This document shows, piece by piece, positions 32,024 to 43,240 of a DNA stretch of 64,000 nucleotides. How positions within the stretch are numbered: position 1 is the stretch's first letter; each line of letters starts with the position of its first letter. Location of the stretch: the NCBI GenBank assembly GCA_026724425.1, contig JAIUCV010000576.1:434001-498000 (forward strand). Direction: 5' to 3'. This DNA is from Erythrophleum ivorense. Its lineage: Eukaryota > Streptophyta > Magnoliopsida > Fabales > Fabaceae. Below the pieces are notes generated by a model. The model ran no database searches, had not been told where the DNA came from, and worked only from the letters and a program-made list of their open reading frames with translations. The position numbers and the translations under genes are program-made.

Positions 32024-32656
32024 ATGGAAGTCGAAGTCAAGCTCCGTCTCCTCACCGCCGCTGCTCATCTCCGTCTCACCACTCTCCTTACTCCGTTTCA
32101 CCTCAAAACCCTCCACCAACGCAACCTTTTCTTCGACACACCCAAAAACGACCTCTCCCTCCGCCGCGCCGTCCTCCGTCTTCGTTTCCTCCAAAACGCG
32201 GCGGATTCGGCGGCGGCGACTGCTCCGTCGCGTTGCATCCTCTCTCTCAAGGCGAAACCAACGCTGGCTAATGGGATCAGCCGAGTGGAAGAAGACGAAG
32301 AGGAAATCGATCTGGGATTAGCCAAAGAATGTGTGGACTCGCCGTCTAAGCTATCATCCCTTGGATCTAGGGTTTTGAAAAGGGTTAAAGAGGAATATGG
32401 ATTTGCAGATTTTCTAGGGTTTGTTTGTTTAGGTGGATTCGAGAATGTAAGGAATGTGTACGAGTGGAGAGGTGTGAAACTTGAGGTTGATGAGACTAAG
32501 TATGCTTTTGGGAATTGCTATGAGATTGAATGCGAGACAGAGGAACCAGAACTTGTCAAGACAATGATTGAAGAGTTTCTTACAGTGAACAAGATTGAGT
32601 TCAAGGATTCCGACATGACAAAGTTTGCTGTTTTCCGATCAGGAAAGCTCCCATGA
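32024..32656 (+). CDS. TTM3: Triphosphate tunnel metalloenzyme 3 (second cistron)
   Basis: CYTH/TTM-family hydrolase that releases phosphate from inorganic tripolyphosphate in a divalent-metal-dependent way. It was formerly annotated as an adenylate cyclase-like protein. Single exon, 210 residues, exactly the Arabidopsis length. The family signature EVEVKLRL sits at residues 2-9 (ExExK motif). Beta-barrel residues follow in the expected places: FFDTPKNDL, RRAVLRLR, LSLKAK, RVEEDEEEI, WRGVKLEVDE, YEIECE and MTKFAVFRSGKLP. Acidic and basic tunnel residues all appear present. The frame is open upstream as far as 31868 over CDC26, but without any ATG, so 32024 is the start. It is probably translated by leaky scanning or reinitiation after CDC26. 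Confidence 0.95.
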   Translation: MEVEVKLRLLTAAAHLRLTTLLTPFHLKTLHQRNLFFDTPKNDLSLRRAVLRLRFLQNAADSAAATAPSRCILSLKAKPTLANGISRVEEDEEEIDLGLAKECVDSPSKLSSLGSRVLKRVKEEYGFADFLGFVCLGGFENVRNVYEWRGVKLEVDETKYAFGNCYEIECETEEPELVKTMIEEFLTVNKIEFKDSDMTKFAVFRSGKLP

Positions 32657-35600
32657 CAGATGGTTAGTCTCCCTTAATCTGTTTTCTGATTCGGACATGA
32701 CAAAGTTTGCTGTTTTTTGACTATGAAAGCTTCCTTGACAGTGTTCGTCTCCTCTACTCTAATATTGATGTCTAGTGATTGCTTGTTTGCTTTATTGTAA
32801 CTGAAGGTTCTTGAAATTGTAAAGCTTCATATTCTAATTCTATTTGTAGTTTTTCACAAGCTTTCTTAATGTCATATGGATGCTTTGAACAGAATTATAC
32901 AACTGTTGTTATCTTGTTTGGTTTCAGAAATCTAACTTACTGTGACGTGCATTGAATAGGTGGAGTATCTGAGATGGAAGAAGCAGTGGCTCTGATTTGA
33001 AAACTGGTTTATCGGTTTACAGATTTTGGTGACCAGCATGATCATGCAAGTTGTATCGATTACAATAAAGTTTGCTATTGAATTGGATCGTCTCAGTTTG
33101 CACTATTTCTTAAGGCCATGTGAATGTTTTTCTCTCTCGAGCCTGAGTTGTGAAATGGTTTCCAAACTTTTCTATTATATTGCATCGCGTTTTGTAACTG
33201 GATTTATGAAGGGACTACAAATAGACCCAGAGGTTACAGAAGTAATTTAAGACAAGGATGAAACTTTGTAACTAAGCCTTCTTCTAAAGCTTAAAATACC
33301 TTCTTTAACTATCATTTTATCATCGCAAAATTCAAACTTTCTGAAGACAAAAGTGTAAGTTAATACTGACGTGAACACTAGATTTGTGCGCCCATTCAAT
33401 AGGAGGTCCCAAAGGAGGGTAGGGCTCATGATTTGGTCCTGGCCATTTTAAGTTTTGGCTTAGACAAGGACTGTCCCAGTCAAGAAACCAGGACCAAACT
33501 ATTACCCTGACACAGTTTGTGTCGAGACACGGAGATAACATAGACCAACCTCGACCACAAGCATTTCCCACCTGATAACCCACCCATATGGGCCAAAAAT
33601 TTGTAGCTCAGCCAGAAACAGCCCAGTTTCAAGCCCATACGACCTATAAATTAGGTCCATCAAGGAGCCCAGACCGTCCAAGACCCGACCAGAACATGTT
33701 CAGACCGGTTTGTGAACCGGCGGCCAGTCGATGGACCTTATACCGGCCAATTAGGAAACTTGCCTTATTTAGGTCATCGAAGACAATAGTTGGAAACTTG
33801 CCTTATATGGAAATTTGACTTCGAGTGCAAAATGTGTCTTTCCGTTCTCTAGATTTATCTTTGTTTGCTAAGTTTAGCTTCTCCTTGAACTATAGAACTC
33901 CTTTGATTCTCAAACTCTTTGTGTGGCTTCCTTTTGGAATGCAGTCTGAATTCTGGAAACTTTAGGGTTCATCACCATCTGTACGTAACAAGCTTTCGAC
34001 ATTCAATAATTCAACCTATAAGTGTGGTCACCTATAAGTGTCTCATCCGAATAAATTAATTAGACCAATGTTTTTACTTTTTTAGGGAAAAGACAATGAT
34101 GAGCTATAAACTCTTTTGAGAAGCGTGAATCTGTTTTCGGGTTTATGTTTTCCAGTTGTATTTGGAAGAAACAAAAAGAAAATCTATTGACACTGAAAGA
34201 TGAAAAATCCTTCAGAATAAAATCTAAAGGAATAGGCTAATGCGCGCATTGTAAAATAGTATCTTATCATCAACGTATAATGGATCCCATCTTGATGCTG
34301 AAACTGATACATTACATTAATGTCGAAACAAAGTTTGTGGAACCCTTACATAATTACATTAATTAACAAGCAAATAAGACCAAAATTTTGTCGTTTCCCC
34401 TTTTTTTTAGATGTTCAACAAAATCCCAAAATTAGCCAAATCAATACATGGTCTCAAAGTTGCCAAATCCATCTAGCTGGATAGTATTGTTTCTTACTCA
34501 AGATTCTTCACAATCATTCACATCACATGTTTTTTATTTTTTACTTCTTCTATTTTTACAATACTATTACCAAATCACTAACTTCTTCTATATAAACCGT
34601 TTCCTATCTCTCCTTCACATCATCCCATGGAATCAGAGATGAATATTTGAAAAGCAGATACAAAATCGAAGAAATGGCAACGGCAACTTCCCAGCCGTGA
34701 TACCGGTTATTTTTGTTCTCTATTTGTTAGTGTGTTTTTTACTGGCTACGTACGGTTCTTTATTGTGTTTGATTTTTGTTCAATATGTGTAGCAGTGTAG
34801 GCATTCAAAATTTCAAATCGTATGGATATCTCCTCCCATTCGAATCGTATGGATATCTCCTCCCATTTATATCGTATGGACCAAATCGTATGGATATCTT
34901 CCCTCATATCACTAGCCGTAGCCATTGGACCGACCATCACTGATTTTTTTTCTATAAAGATAGAGATTTTTTCTATGGTTTTCATTTATTTATGTTTTTT
35001 AAACCAATGATTATTAAATATAATAACTGATTCAAACAAATTAATATTTTTTTATTACTTTAAGTCATTTTTAATAATTTTAAAAGGTGATGTTAATCTT
35101 ATGTTTAATTTTATGTTAATCTTATGTTCAGCTACGTTCTATGCAAGAGACAAAATCACAATCTTATAATCGAGCTACAAGTGTGAGGGTCACAATGAAG
35201 ATATCGTTCAGCTATGTTCTGTGCTAGAGACAAAATCACAATTGCTTTTGGGTAAAATTGATTATAAAGATTAGAAATCATTGGGCAAACGATTCAATTA
35301 GGTAAAAAAAAAAACCTTCAACTGACATATGAATCTGCTATTGAATTTTGCTATGGTGCTGAAGATGTTGCATTGATTGGAGACGCTCGGTTATAAATTC
35401 CCTTGATGTTGAAACTGGTATTAGTTGAATCGACTACATGTTCCCTTGCTGATCAGCATCTCGATTAAAAAATCCAGAATATATATCACAATCTTTTGGT
35501 GAGCCATTATCCGGTGAATCAAGAGTTTAGGTTCTGTATTTCAATTTGGATTTGATTTTATGAACTTCTTCGGAAATGAACAAAGCACACCGAACACGAA

Positions 35601-36524
35601 GGAAGAATATACTTCAACATTTTAACAAAGTGCAGAGATTATGATTGAAGAAGCACCAAATGTGTTCTCGCCACTTGTAAGTAATGTAAATTAAGTAATA
35701 TATTAATGTGCAGAACATTATAACAGATTAACATCCAATCAAATTAAAATTAAAGTTAATGAGTAGACAATAAAATGAAAACAAAAGTTCTATCAATACA
35801 CATTTAGTAATTGAGTCATCGTTTAATTATGTAACTAAACCTGTAAAATGTGTATGTGTCATCGTTTACCAAAATAAGCTAAACCAAAAGTAAAACATAA
35901 AGACAAACACAACCTGACGGAAATATACGAACCCAAGTGGTTACGGTCGAAACAAGGGACGACCACTTCTTCCTCACTTGTACTTTCGGCTCTCAAGTGT
36001 GGCAAAGAGTTCCAGTCGCATCCATCAATCAAATTTTATGACGCCATGGAGGTAAACTCTTAAGCCAGTACCACCACTAGCCTTTTAACTATCTAAAACT
36101 GTATTTGCATCACTCCTTTTTTTGGGGGGGGGGGGGGGGGGTAAAATGTGAAATTTTAAGATCTACGACAGTGATTAGAGAGAGAACTTAGAAGACGGAA
36201 AGATAAAAAAAATACAGAAGAAAAGGCAAAGTTACAACGGGAAAATAAGAGACGAACAAATCAAAGACAAGTTAGGCACACGTCCAAAACAAACCAAGTA
36301 TATTCTCGAACAAGAAACACCGATTCCGCACAATTAAGCCCGGAAATTCGTGTTGCTGCCGCACTAAACCCTCTTCATAACAAGAAATATTCTGTCCAGG
36401 GACCAGGACCACAATACCCTAACATGTTTACAACGTGTTTATCAAATTTACAATTAAAACAAAAGATAAATATTTTGCTATATATTATAGCATACATAAA
36501 CCAAGTCCAGCATATCATAAAGCA
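32657..36524. other. Long gene-poor region after TTM3
   Basis: Nearly 3.9 kb without a recognised gene. 32657-33250 is TTM3 3' UTR-like; a short duplicate of the last coding codons (GACATGACAAAGTTTGCTGTTTT) recurs at 32694. 33360-33740 is GC-richer than its surroundings, with words like ACCAGGACC and CGAGACACGG; it may be an old LTR fragment but I cannot prove it. 34815-34900 contains three to four copies of CGTATGGATATCTCCTCCCAT. 35128-35240 holds two copies of a 75-bp unit (TTCAGCTAYGTTCT...ACAAAATCACAAT). A run of about 18 G follows a T run at 36125-36142. Confidence 0.5.
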
Positions 36525-37554
36525 ATGGCTCTATTTCACTTCACCATATTTATCATTTCTTCCATTTTTGTAACATCATCCTCAAGCTTTATCCACCCCT
36601 TTGATCCCTTGACTGAGACCGAACTCAGACTCGTACATAACGTTATCAACAAACGGTACCCTGTTGGTCCGAAACATAGATTCACGTACCAGTACGTAGG
36701 TCTCAACGAGCCCGATAAGTCCCTAGTCATGTCGTGGCATTCATCACGGCACCACAATGTCAAACCACCTCCACGTCAGGCGTTCGTCATTGCCCGAGAG
36801 AACGGAAAGACCCGAGAGATCGTTGTTGACTTTTCCTCTCGAGCCATTGTCTCGGACAAGATCTACGTAGGTAATGGTAACCCTATGCTCACTACCGACG
36901 AGCAGCAAGCAGCCACCGCGCTTGTTCTCAAGTTCAAGCCTTTCCGTGATTCCATGACGAGACGCGGCTTGAACATGTCGGAGGTTGTGGTAACGTCATC
37001 AACAATGGGATGGTTCGGTGAGGCGAAGACGGAAAGGCTTATAAAAACCATACCGTTTTATCTTAACGGGTCGGTGAACACGTATCTTAGACCTATTGAA
37101 GGAATGACAATAATCGTTAACCTTGACAAGATGAAGGTAACGAAGTTTAAGGACAGGTTCAAGGGTCCTCTGCCGAAGGCTAACGGAACAGAGTACCGTA
37201 TCTCAAACCTTAAGCCGCCGTTTGGCCCGTCGCTTCGAGACGCCATCGTTTTTCAGCCGGACGGTCCAGGGTTTAAGATCGATGGACACATCGTGAGGTA
37301 AAATAATAATTATGCTATTTTATAGAGTTTAATATATACATTAAAAAATCAACATTTTTTTTTTTTGAATAACAAATTATATTTGTAGCTCTTATATAGA
37401 TTTACCTAGAGATTTTAAGTGCTCTCAAGAGTCGTCAAAAATATATAAAATGACATATTTTAAACTTACATTGAAATATGGGTATCACAAAAAAAGAAGA
37501 AGTTATGGGTCAATCCGCAATATAAGTTCGAAAGGCATGCAAAAAGGTTATCTA

Positions 37555-39007
37555 TCTATACTATTATTTGCAAAGTGATTGAGAACTCTCTCGTTCACTC
37601 TCAGATTTAAAAAGTCAAAATTGTCATTAATGAAGTCACTTATTTTCTACAAATATACAAAGCTTTTTTTAAAAAAATTGGTGTTATTTTAATTCATATT
37701 TTTAAATCTCATTTAGAAAATATAAAAACAACAATTTTTTCTATTTTCGGAATTTATTTATATATGTAAAAAAAATTATTTTGTAATTGAAAAACTCTAT
37801 AATTGTTTTTCCTTTTCTTTTTGCTGCCCTTAAATATTTTATGTATGTCCACATATATTTTATAATCTTTTGCTTTGCTTATTTTTCTTTAATTTTTCCA
37901 TTCTGTTTTTAATTTTATAAACATGACTAAAGTTTTTAAAGCTAATTCGAAACCATGATATTTTTTAAGAATATGTTTCCTATTTTCTCTTTGTTGTCGT
38001 ATTTTGTTTGAAAGAGAGAGGCCGATGATGATTACTACCTTACTTCAAGACAACAAACAACATTAAGGGATGGTGTGTACCATTTATGATTCTTAAAAAT
38101 ATATTTATTTTTCTCTTTTTATTCAGTTTTGTAATGATGACTCACCTTTGACGTAACTAAATCTTTGAGTTTCCTGTTTTAGAGATTGATTAGATCAAAC
38201 TACCGTATTTATTTGTTTTACGTAGCAACACAAGTCAATTAGTTATGAGATTTGATTTGGATCTATTTTGTTTTAAATCATGTTCTTTGATTGGTATGAG
38301 TCTTTGAATTGATAGAATAAACCTGCAAAAGTTACGAATTTGGAGAAACAATTGGCTTTTTTACCTTTAAAATTAAAAATGAGATTCTTTAAAAGATTTT
38401 TATTCACCTTTCCTAATCTGTTGAGATTTCTGTTCATAAAAAGCAAATCGCTAATCTTCAAGCCATGCGTTTGAGTGCTATAGAACGGTTTTTATTGGAG
38501 ATGATTTACATATTGATTCATGGGGGTGGGAGGATTAACATTCGACGAAACATAGTGGATTTTGTTATAAAGAATACACTAAAGTGTATACATAGATTAC
38601 ACACATGGATAAAGATGAAAAAGCATTGCAAAAAACGACCGCATACACTAGTGTTTCAAATGTGAAATATAATTTTTATTTATTTTTCGTGATTGGTTAT
38701 AAAGTTTTCATTCTTATTTATATTCTTTGATTTACATGTATTCATTTGCTATCATTGATAACATATTTTCTTTAATATCGCAGTATGATTTGTTTATTCT
38801 AAATTAAAAACCTATTCTAAACCAATACAATTTACAAATGCATAACGATAAAAACATTTTGAAATTGTAAACTCAAAACAAATTAAATCAAACCGAAATC
38901 CAAATGTTTTTCCAATACTTTTAATGATTATAAATCTATTAAATTAATACCATTAATTTCTTTTTAAATAAATTTATTCCCGAACAAGGTGCGGAGGAAT
39001 CACCTAG
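37555..39007 (+). mobile_element. Non-autonomous Helitron in amine oxidase intron 1
   Basis: The 5' end TCTATACTATTATTTGCAAAG is of the type seen in Arabidopsis/Brassicaceae Helitrons. The 3' end is CCCGAACAAGGTGCGGAGGAATCACCTAG: a short GC hairpin about 10 bases before a terminal CTAG. The 5' end is preceded by A and the 3' CTAG is followed by T, which is the A/T host dinucleotide rule for Helitrons; no duplication is expected. An alternative 5' start is 37551. No Rep/helicase coding is visible, so it is non-autonomous. It is the reason the intron is about 1.77 kb long. Confidence 0.8.
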
Positions 39008-39902
39008 TTAAATTTAATAGAGAGAACATTAATAATTATAACTGGTTGTATATGGTGGTGAATAGATGGGCCAATTGGGAGTTTCACATGTCATTCGACG
39101 TACGTGCCGGTCTCATTATCTCCCTAGCATCCATTTTCGACATTGACATGAACAAGTACCGGCAAATCCTCTACAAAGGCCATTTGTCAGAGATATTTGT
39201 ACCTTACATGGACCCAAGTGATGATTGGTACTTCATCACTTACCTTGACTGTGGTGAATTCGGCTGCGGTCAAGCTGCCGTTTCTCTTGAGCCATATACG
39301 GATTGTCCCGCAAATGCTGTTTTCATAGACAGCATCTTTGCAGGCCAAGATGGAACCCCTACAAAAAAATCAAATGTTATATGCATTTTCGAAAAATATG
39401 CGGGAGACATAATGTGGCGACATACCGAAGCTGAAGTTCCCGGCTTAGAAGTAATAAACTACATATAATAGTAAGTTAGTGATATTTAATATGATCATAT
39501 ATTTACATAAAGCGTCGTTGCAGATCACAGAGGTTAGACCAGACGTAAGTCTTGTAGCCCGGACGGTGACAACCGTGGGGAACTACGACTACATAGTTGA
39601 TTACGAGTTCAAACCTAGTGGTTCCATCAAATTTGAGGTAGTGTCGTCTTTCAAAAAGTTTGCGTAGCTTATTACATGCATGATAATTTATTGATTCAAG
39701 AACATAAGTGTTTATCATTTCCATTTATTTTGTTGCAACGCCGTTGTATATTTTAATATTCCTTTCATCTTATATTGAGTATATTAAAAATCTGTCTATT
39801 ATTATCTTTATCATGCATTGCATAATTTATCCTCTCTTATACATTGCCTATTAACTCATATTACCGTTTTAATGTGCCTAGGTTGGTTTAACCGGTGTAT
39901 TA

Positions 39903-41744
39903 TAATACAGGAAAAAAGAGTATTAATGGCGCCCGAAAAACGCTATCTTATAATACGATAGCGTTTAGATAAACGCTCTATCATCGCCCGCGATAAAAAG
40001 TCTGTCACTTTAGATAGCGTTTTGTGTAAATGCTATAGTTTGTATTTTTAAGATAGCGTTTCTTGTATGCTATAGTTTAATATTCAATAGCATTTCGATT
40101 TTGTTATTAATGTTATTATTTATAATAATTTGGGTTTTAATTTTGAATTTTATATTTTAGATTTTGAATCCTAAAAACTCATATTTTAATTCAAAAGAAC
40201 AAATAATTAATAAATAAATAAATTAATAATAATAGTTTACAAGAAGTTTTTTTCTTTCATATCTAATAGTTTCTAATCTACTCTAGTTTCTAGACTAAAC
40301 TCTATAAACAATCTCAGCAGATCTCGAACACTTCAAGCTGGCTGAGCCACCTCAATCGCCAAGCCTCCTCCGTCTTCACCGAACAACCGTTTTGGCAGCT
40401 TCAAGGTGCAATATAACCTCCTAAACGCCAAATATGTGTTTGTAGGCAGTGGTAAGTACTTCCCATCCACCTGAAGAAAAACATTCATCATATCTGGTAA
40501 GAGAAGACAATTTCTTATCATAATTCACATTAATCAGATTTCAGAAGAATGAACAAACTCGTAAAAATCAGATGCATCGACTTGACATAGAAAACCAGAG
40601 CAAATTTGCCTGCGTGACCAATGTTGTTCCTTCAATTCCAAAGCTAATTTGGTCTCACTTGCAAGGGCAAGGGCGTTCGATGGAGCTATCTTTTCATTGT
40701 TATGGTCAGCCCGACGTGTAGGCTTAATCACGGTTTCTACACCTCCGAATGCAACTTCAATCTACACAAGAAGACCTCTCTAAGTCATTAACAATGAATG
40801 GACACTGGAAGTAAGAAGTATGAACAATACGTGAATTGATCTCATTAACAATAACTCTAAAAATCCATTATTTCTACTGAACAGTGAACAATACATGAAT
40901 TGATTCTCATCTCCCAGGTTCAATATCTCAGAAACTTACTATCTAGTATCAAAATATAACAAAGAAAGAGGAGAAGAAAAATCAACAAAAACTAGGGAAA
41001 AGATCTTCCTTTACCTTATGACAGAATTGAATTCTTTTGCTGCGAGACAAGGGGAAAAAAAACAGAGAAGGAGATCCAGAGATCGATGAGTAGGAGCTAA
41101 CCTGGGGGAACACGAGAGGAAGGTCGGAGTGAGCAAGGCAAGAGCCGGCTGCTTGGAAGGCCAACAGAGGCTTCAGAGCGAGCGCCGTTTTCCTTCCCTT
41201 CCACCGACAACGCAGTTGAGGCACGTGGGAAGAGGCGGTTCAGTAGAGAGACGGCGAGATGGCGAGCCTAAGCGACGGCGAGAAGGTAACCTCCGCACAT
41301 TGGGAATTGCGAGGAAAGAGCTACAGCCGGATCTAGACAGCGGAAGTCCGGATCTAGAAACTGGGGTAGTATTGGTGAAGAGGATATGACGGAGGCGACG
41401 AGGAGGACTGAGGGGAAGACGAGATCTGAGGGAAGATCAGGAGGATAGGGGGAGAGAAGTCGAGAATGAGTTTTTTTTTTTTTTTCTTTTTCTTAACCGC
41501 TTCTTTTTCCACTAAGTATTTAGGGGGAATGAAATAATTTTTCTACCTACACTAAGCCTAGCGTTTCTAACTTTTTGCACGTGCTATCTAAGATAAAACT
41601 TTACTAAGCTTAGAATCCGATCAACAAAAGATAGCATTTGTATTTTGAAAACGCTATCTTAAACTAAGTTTTCTGTCAAAGATAGCATAAACGTAAAAAC
41701 GCTATCTTTTTATGCTATCTTTACTCTATTTTCCTGTAATTAAT
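39903..41744. mobile_element. CACTA-like (En/Spm) non-autonomous element inside exon 4
   Basis: Ends are TAATACAGGAAAAAAGAGTA and, inverted, TAATTACAGGAAAATAGAGTA, near the CACTACARGAAAA ends of plant CACTA elements but with an altered first few bases. Flanks are TTA on both sides (39900-39902, 41745-41747), a 3-bp duplication as for CACTA. Both subterminal regions carry repeated AAACGCTATCTT words in both orientations, as expected for transposase-binding subterminal repeats. Interior open frames on the minus strand (41224-40333) do not match a transposase I recognise. Confidence 0.75.
40322..41224 (-). other. Unrecognised gene-like segment inside the CACTA-like element
   Basis: Minus-strand open blocks at 41224-41103, about 40762-40534 and 40472-40333 could be joined through GT..AG borders (donor CCCAGGTTAGC, acceptor TTGTGTAG). 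The first two would join as LPLVFPQ to IEVAFGGVETVIKPTRRAD. The last block contains KYLPLPTNTYLAFRRLYCTL. I do not recognise the product. It may be a captured host fragment, or a reduced element-encoded gene. No conserved catalytic motif is visible. Confidence 0.35.
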
Positions 41745-42750
41745 TTAGAAATTAAACCTGTGGAATATGTACACACATCGGAGATCAAAGAAGACGATAT
41801 CCACGGGACAATTGTCGCAGACAACACCGTCGGAGTCAACCACGACCATTTCGTGACATTCCGTCTTGATCTTGACATTGATGGTGCAGAGAATTCCTTT
41901 AATTATCCGTAACGAACTTGTGACCAAGAGGACTCCAAATCTGTTAACACACCGCGAAAAAGCTACTGGACAACAAATAAAAAGACGGCGAAAACCGAGG
42001 CAGATGCTAGGGTGAAACTAGGGCTGAGACCGGAGGAGTTGGTGGTGGTTAACCCTAATCGGAAAACGAAGCATGGCAATGAGATTGGATACCGTTTACT
42101 TTCTGGCCCGGTTGCAGGTCCACTTCTTGACCAAGACGATTACCCACAGATTCGTGCAGTATTCACCAATTATAACGTGTGGATCACGCCGTATAACAAG
42201 TCGGAAGTTTGGGCTAGCGGTTTATTCGCCGATCGGAGCCAAGGCGACGACACGTTAAACGTGTGGTCTCAAAGGTAATTAATTACATATCTAGTTTAAT
42301 TTTATTCTTTGCATGATTTGAATCGTATTACCAACTTTCATTTGAAATATAATTTAATTAATCTTTAAAATTTCAATCAAAATCGTACCCATTAGTCTTC
42401 TTCTTTTCTACTCTAGAAAAACTAATATGGCTTTTTCATCTGTTAATATGACTATAAAAGTTTTGTCAAGTTATAGATACTATATGATATATGCATTTTA
42501 TTTGGTGGGGCTAATTAGATTCATTGTAATTGAATGTAACAGGAACAGGGAGATAGAGAAGAAAGATATAGTGATGTGGTACACCGTTGGCTTCCACCAT
42601 ATCCCCTGCCAAGAAGATTTTCCGACCATGCCTACTTTGGCCCGTGGCTTTGAACTCCGACCAACCAACTTTTTCGAGCAAAATCCTGTCCTCAAGACCA
42701 AACCCATTAAACTCACAAAAGCTCCAAAATGCACTCCCAAAAACGATTAA

Positions 42751-43240
42751 TCACTAGCTTATCAGCCATGATTTAATCTGTATGGGAAATTGTAAGGGTT
42801 CTAAGAAATAATCATGCATATATATCCATGTAAATTGGACGTTATTAATAAAAGAAATTGAGTTTTCTATCTGGTTGTTGTTAATATATACGAGTTTCGA
42901 AAGCTGGTTCAATTACTTGTACATCTCATATATAGTTACTCGGCCAATCGTTGGATTTCCCCTCTAACAGCAACAGAAAAAACTGTCACGCACAGCGAAA
43001 GATCTTCCCTCTTAACATATTAATAGGCAGATGCAAAAAGAAGAGACCAACAGAGAAGATAACTAAAATCCACGACGAAAAAATCACACATGACAGTAAA
43101 GTAGAAACACAACAAGATGAAATTTGAATAAGAAAATTAAGTCTCCCTACGCTACTTAAACCAACAAAGAGACAAGACAATCAATCCTCTTCAACTCTTA
43201 AGCACACAGTAACAACACAGCCTCCTCTTAACCTCATGTT
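42751..43240. other. Intergenic region between amine oxidase pseudogene and acidic-protein gene
   Basis: Convergent 3' flanks. AATAAAAGAAATTG near 42847 is a likely poly-A signal of the amine oxidase. No other gene was recognised. Confidence 0.4.

Larger units (their letters stand above)
36525..42750 (+). pseudogene. Copper amine oxidase (primary amine oxidase) pseudogene
   Basis: Apoplastic or peroxisomal CuAOs oxidise polyamines to aldehydes and H2O2 using topaquinone and copper. Exon 1 (36525-37297) has a signal peptide (ALFHFTIFIISSIFVTSS) and the N2/N3 domains. Exon 2 begins at 39066 (WANWEFHMSFDVRAG). Exon 3 (about 39524-39637) contains TTVGNYDYI with the topaquinone-precursor Tyr. Exon 4 starts at 39882 (VGLTGV) and resumes after an insertion with EIKPVEYVHTSE and the copper motif NHDHFVTFRLDLDIDG. 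Then one base too many near 41902 and one missing near 41940 break the frame. The last parts (VNPNRKTKHGNEIGYRL, WITPYNKSEVWASGL, IVMWYTVGFHHIPCQED) are well preserved to 42750. A CACTA-like element (39903-41744) interrupts coding exon 4, so no normal protein is possible. Confidence 0.9.

Noticed and set aside
33332..33818. Gene or LTR retrotransposon in the GC-richer block after TTM3
   Set aside because: Open frames there are unrecognisable and no LTR ends, primer-binding site or polyprotein motif could be found. It is noted only as unexplained.
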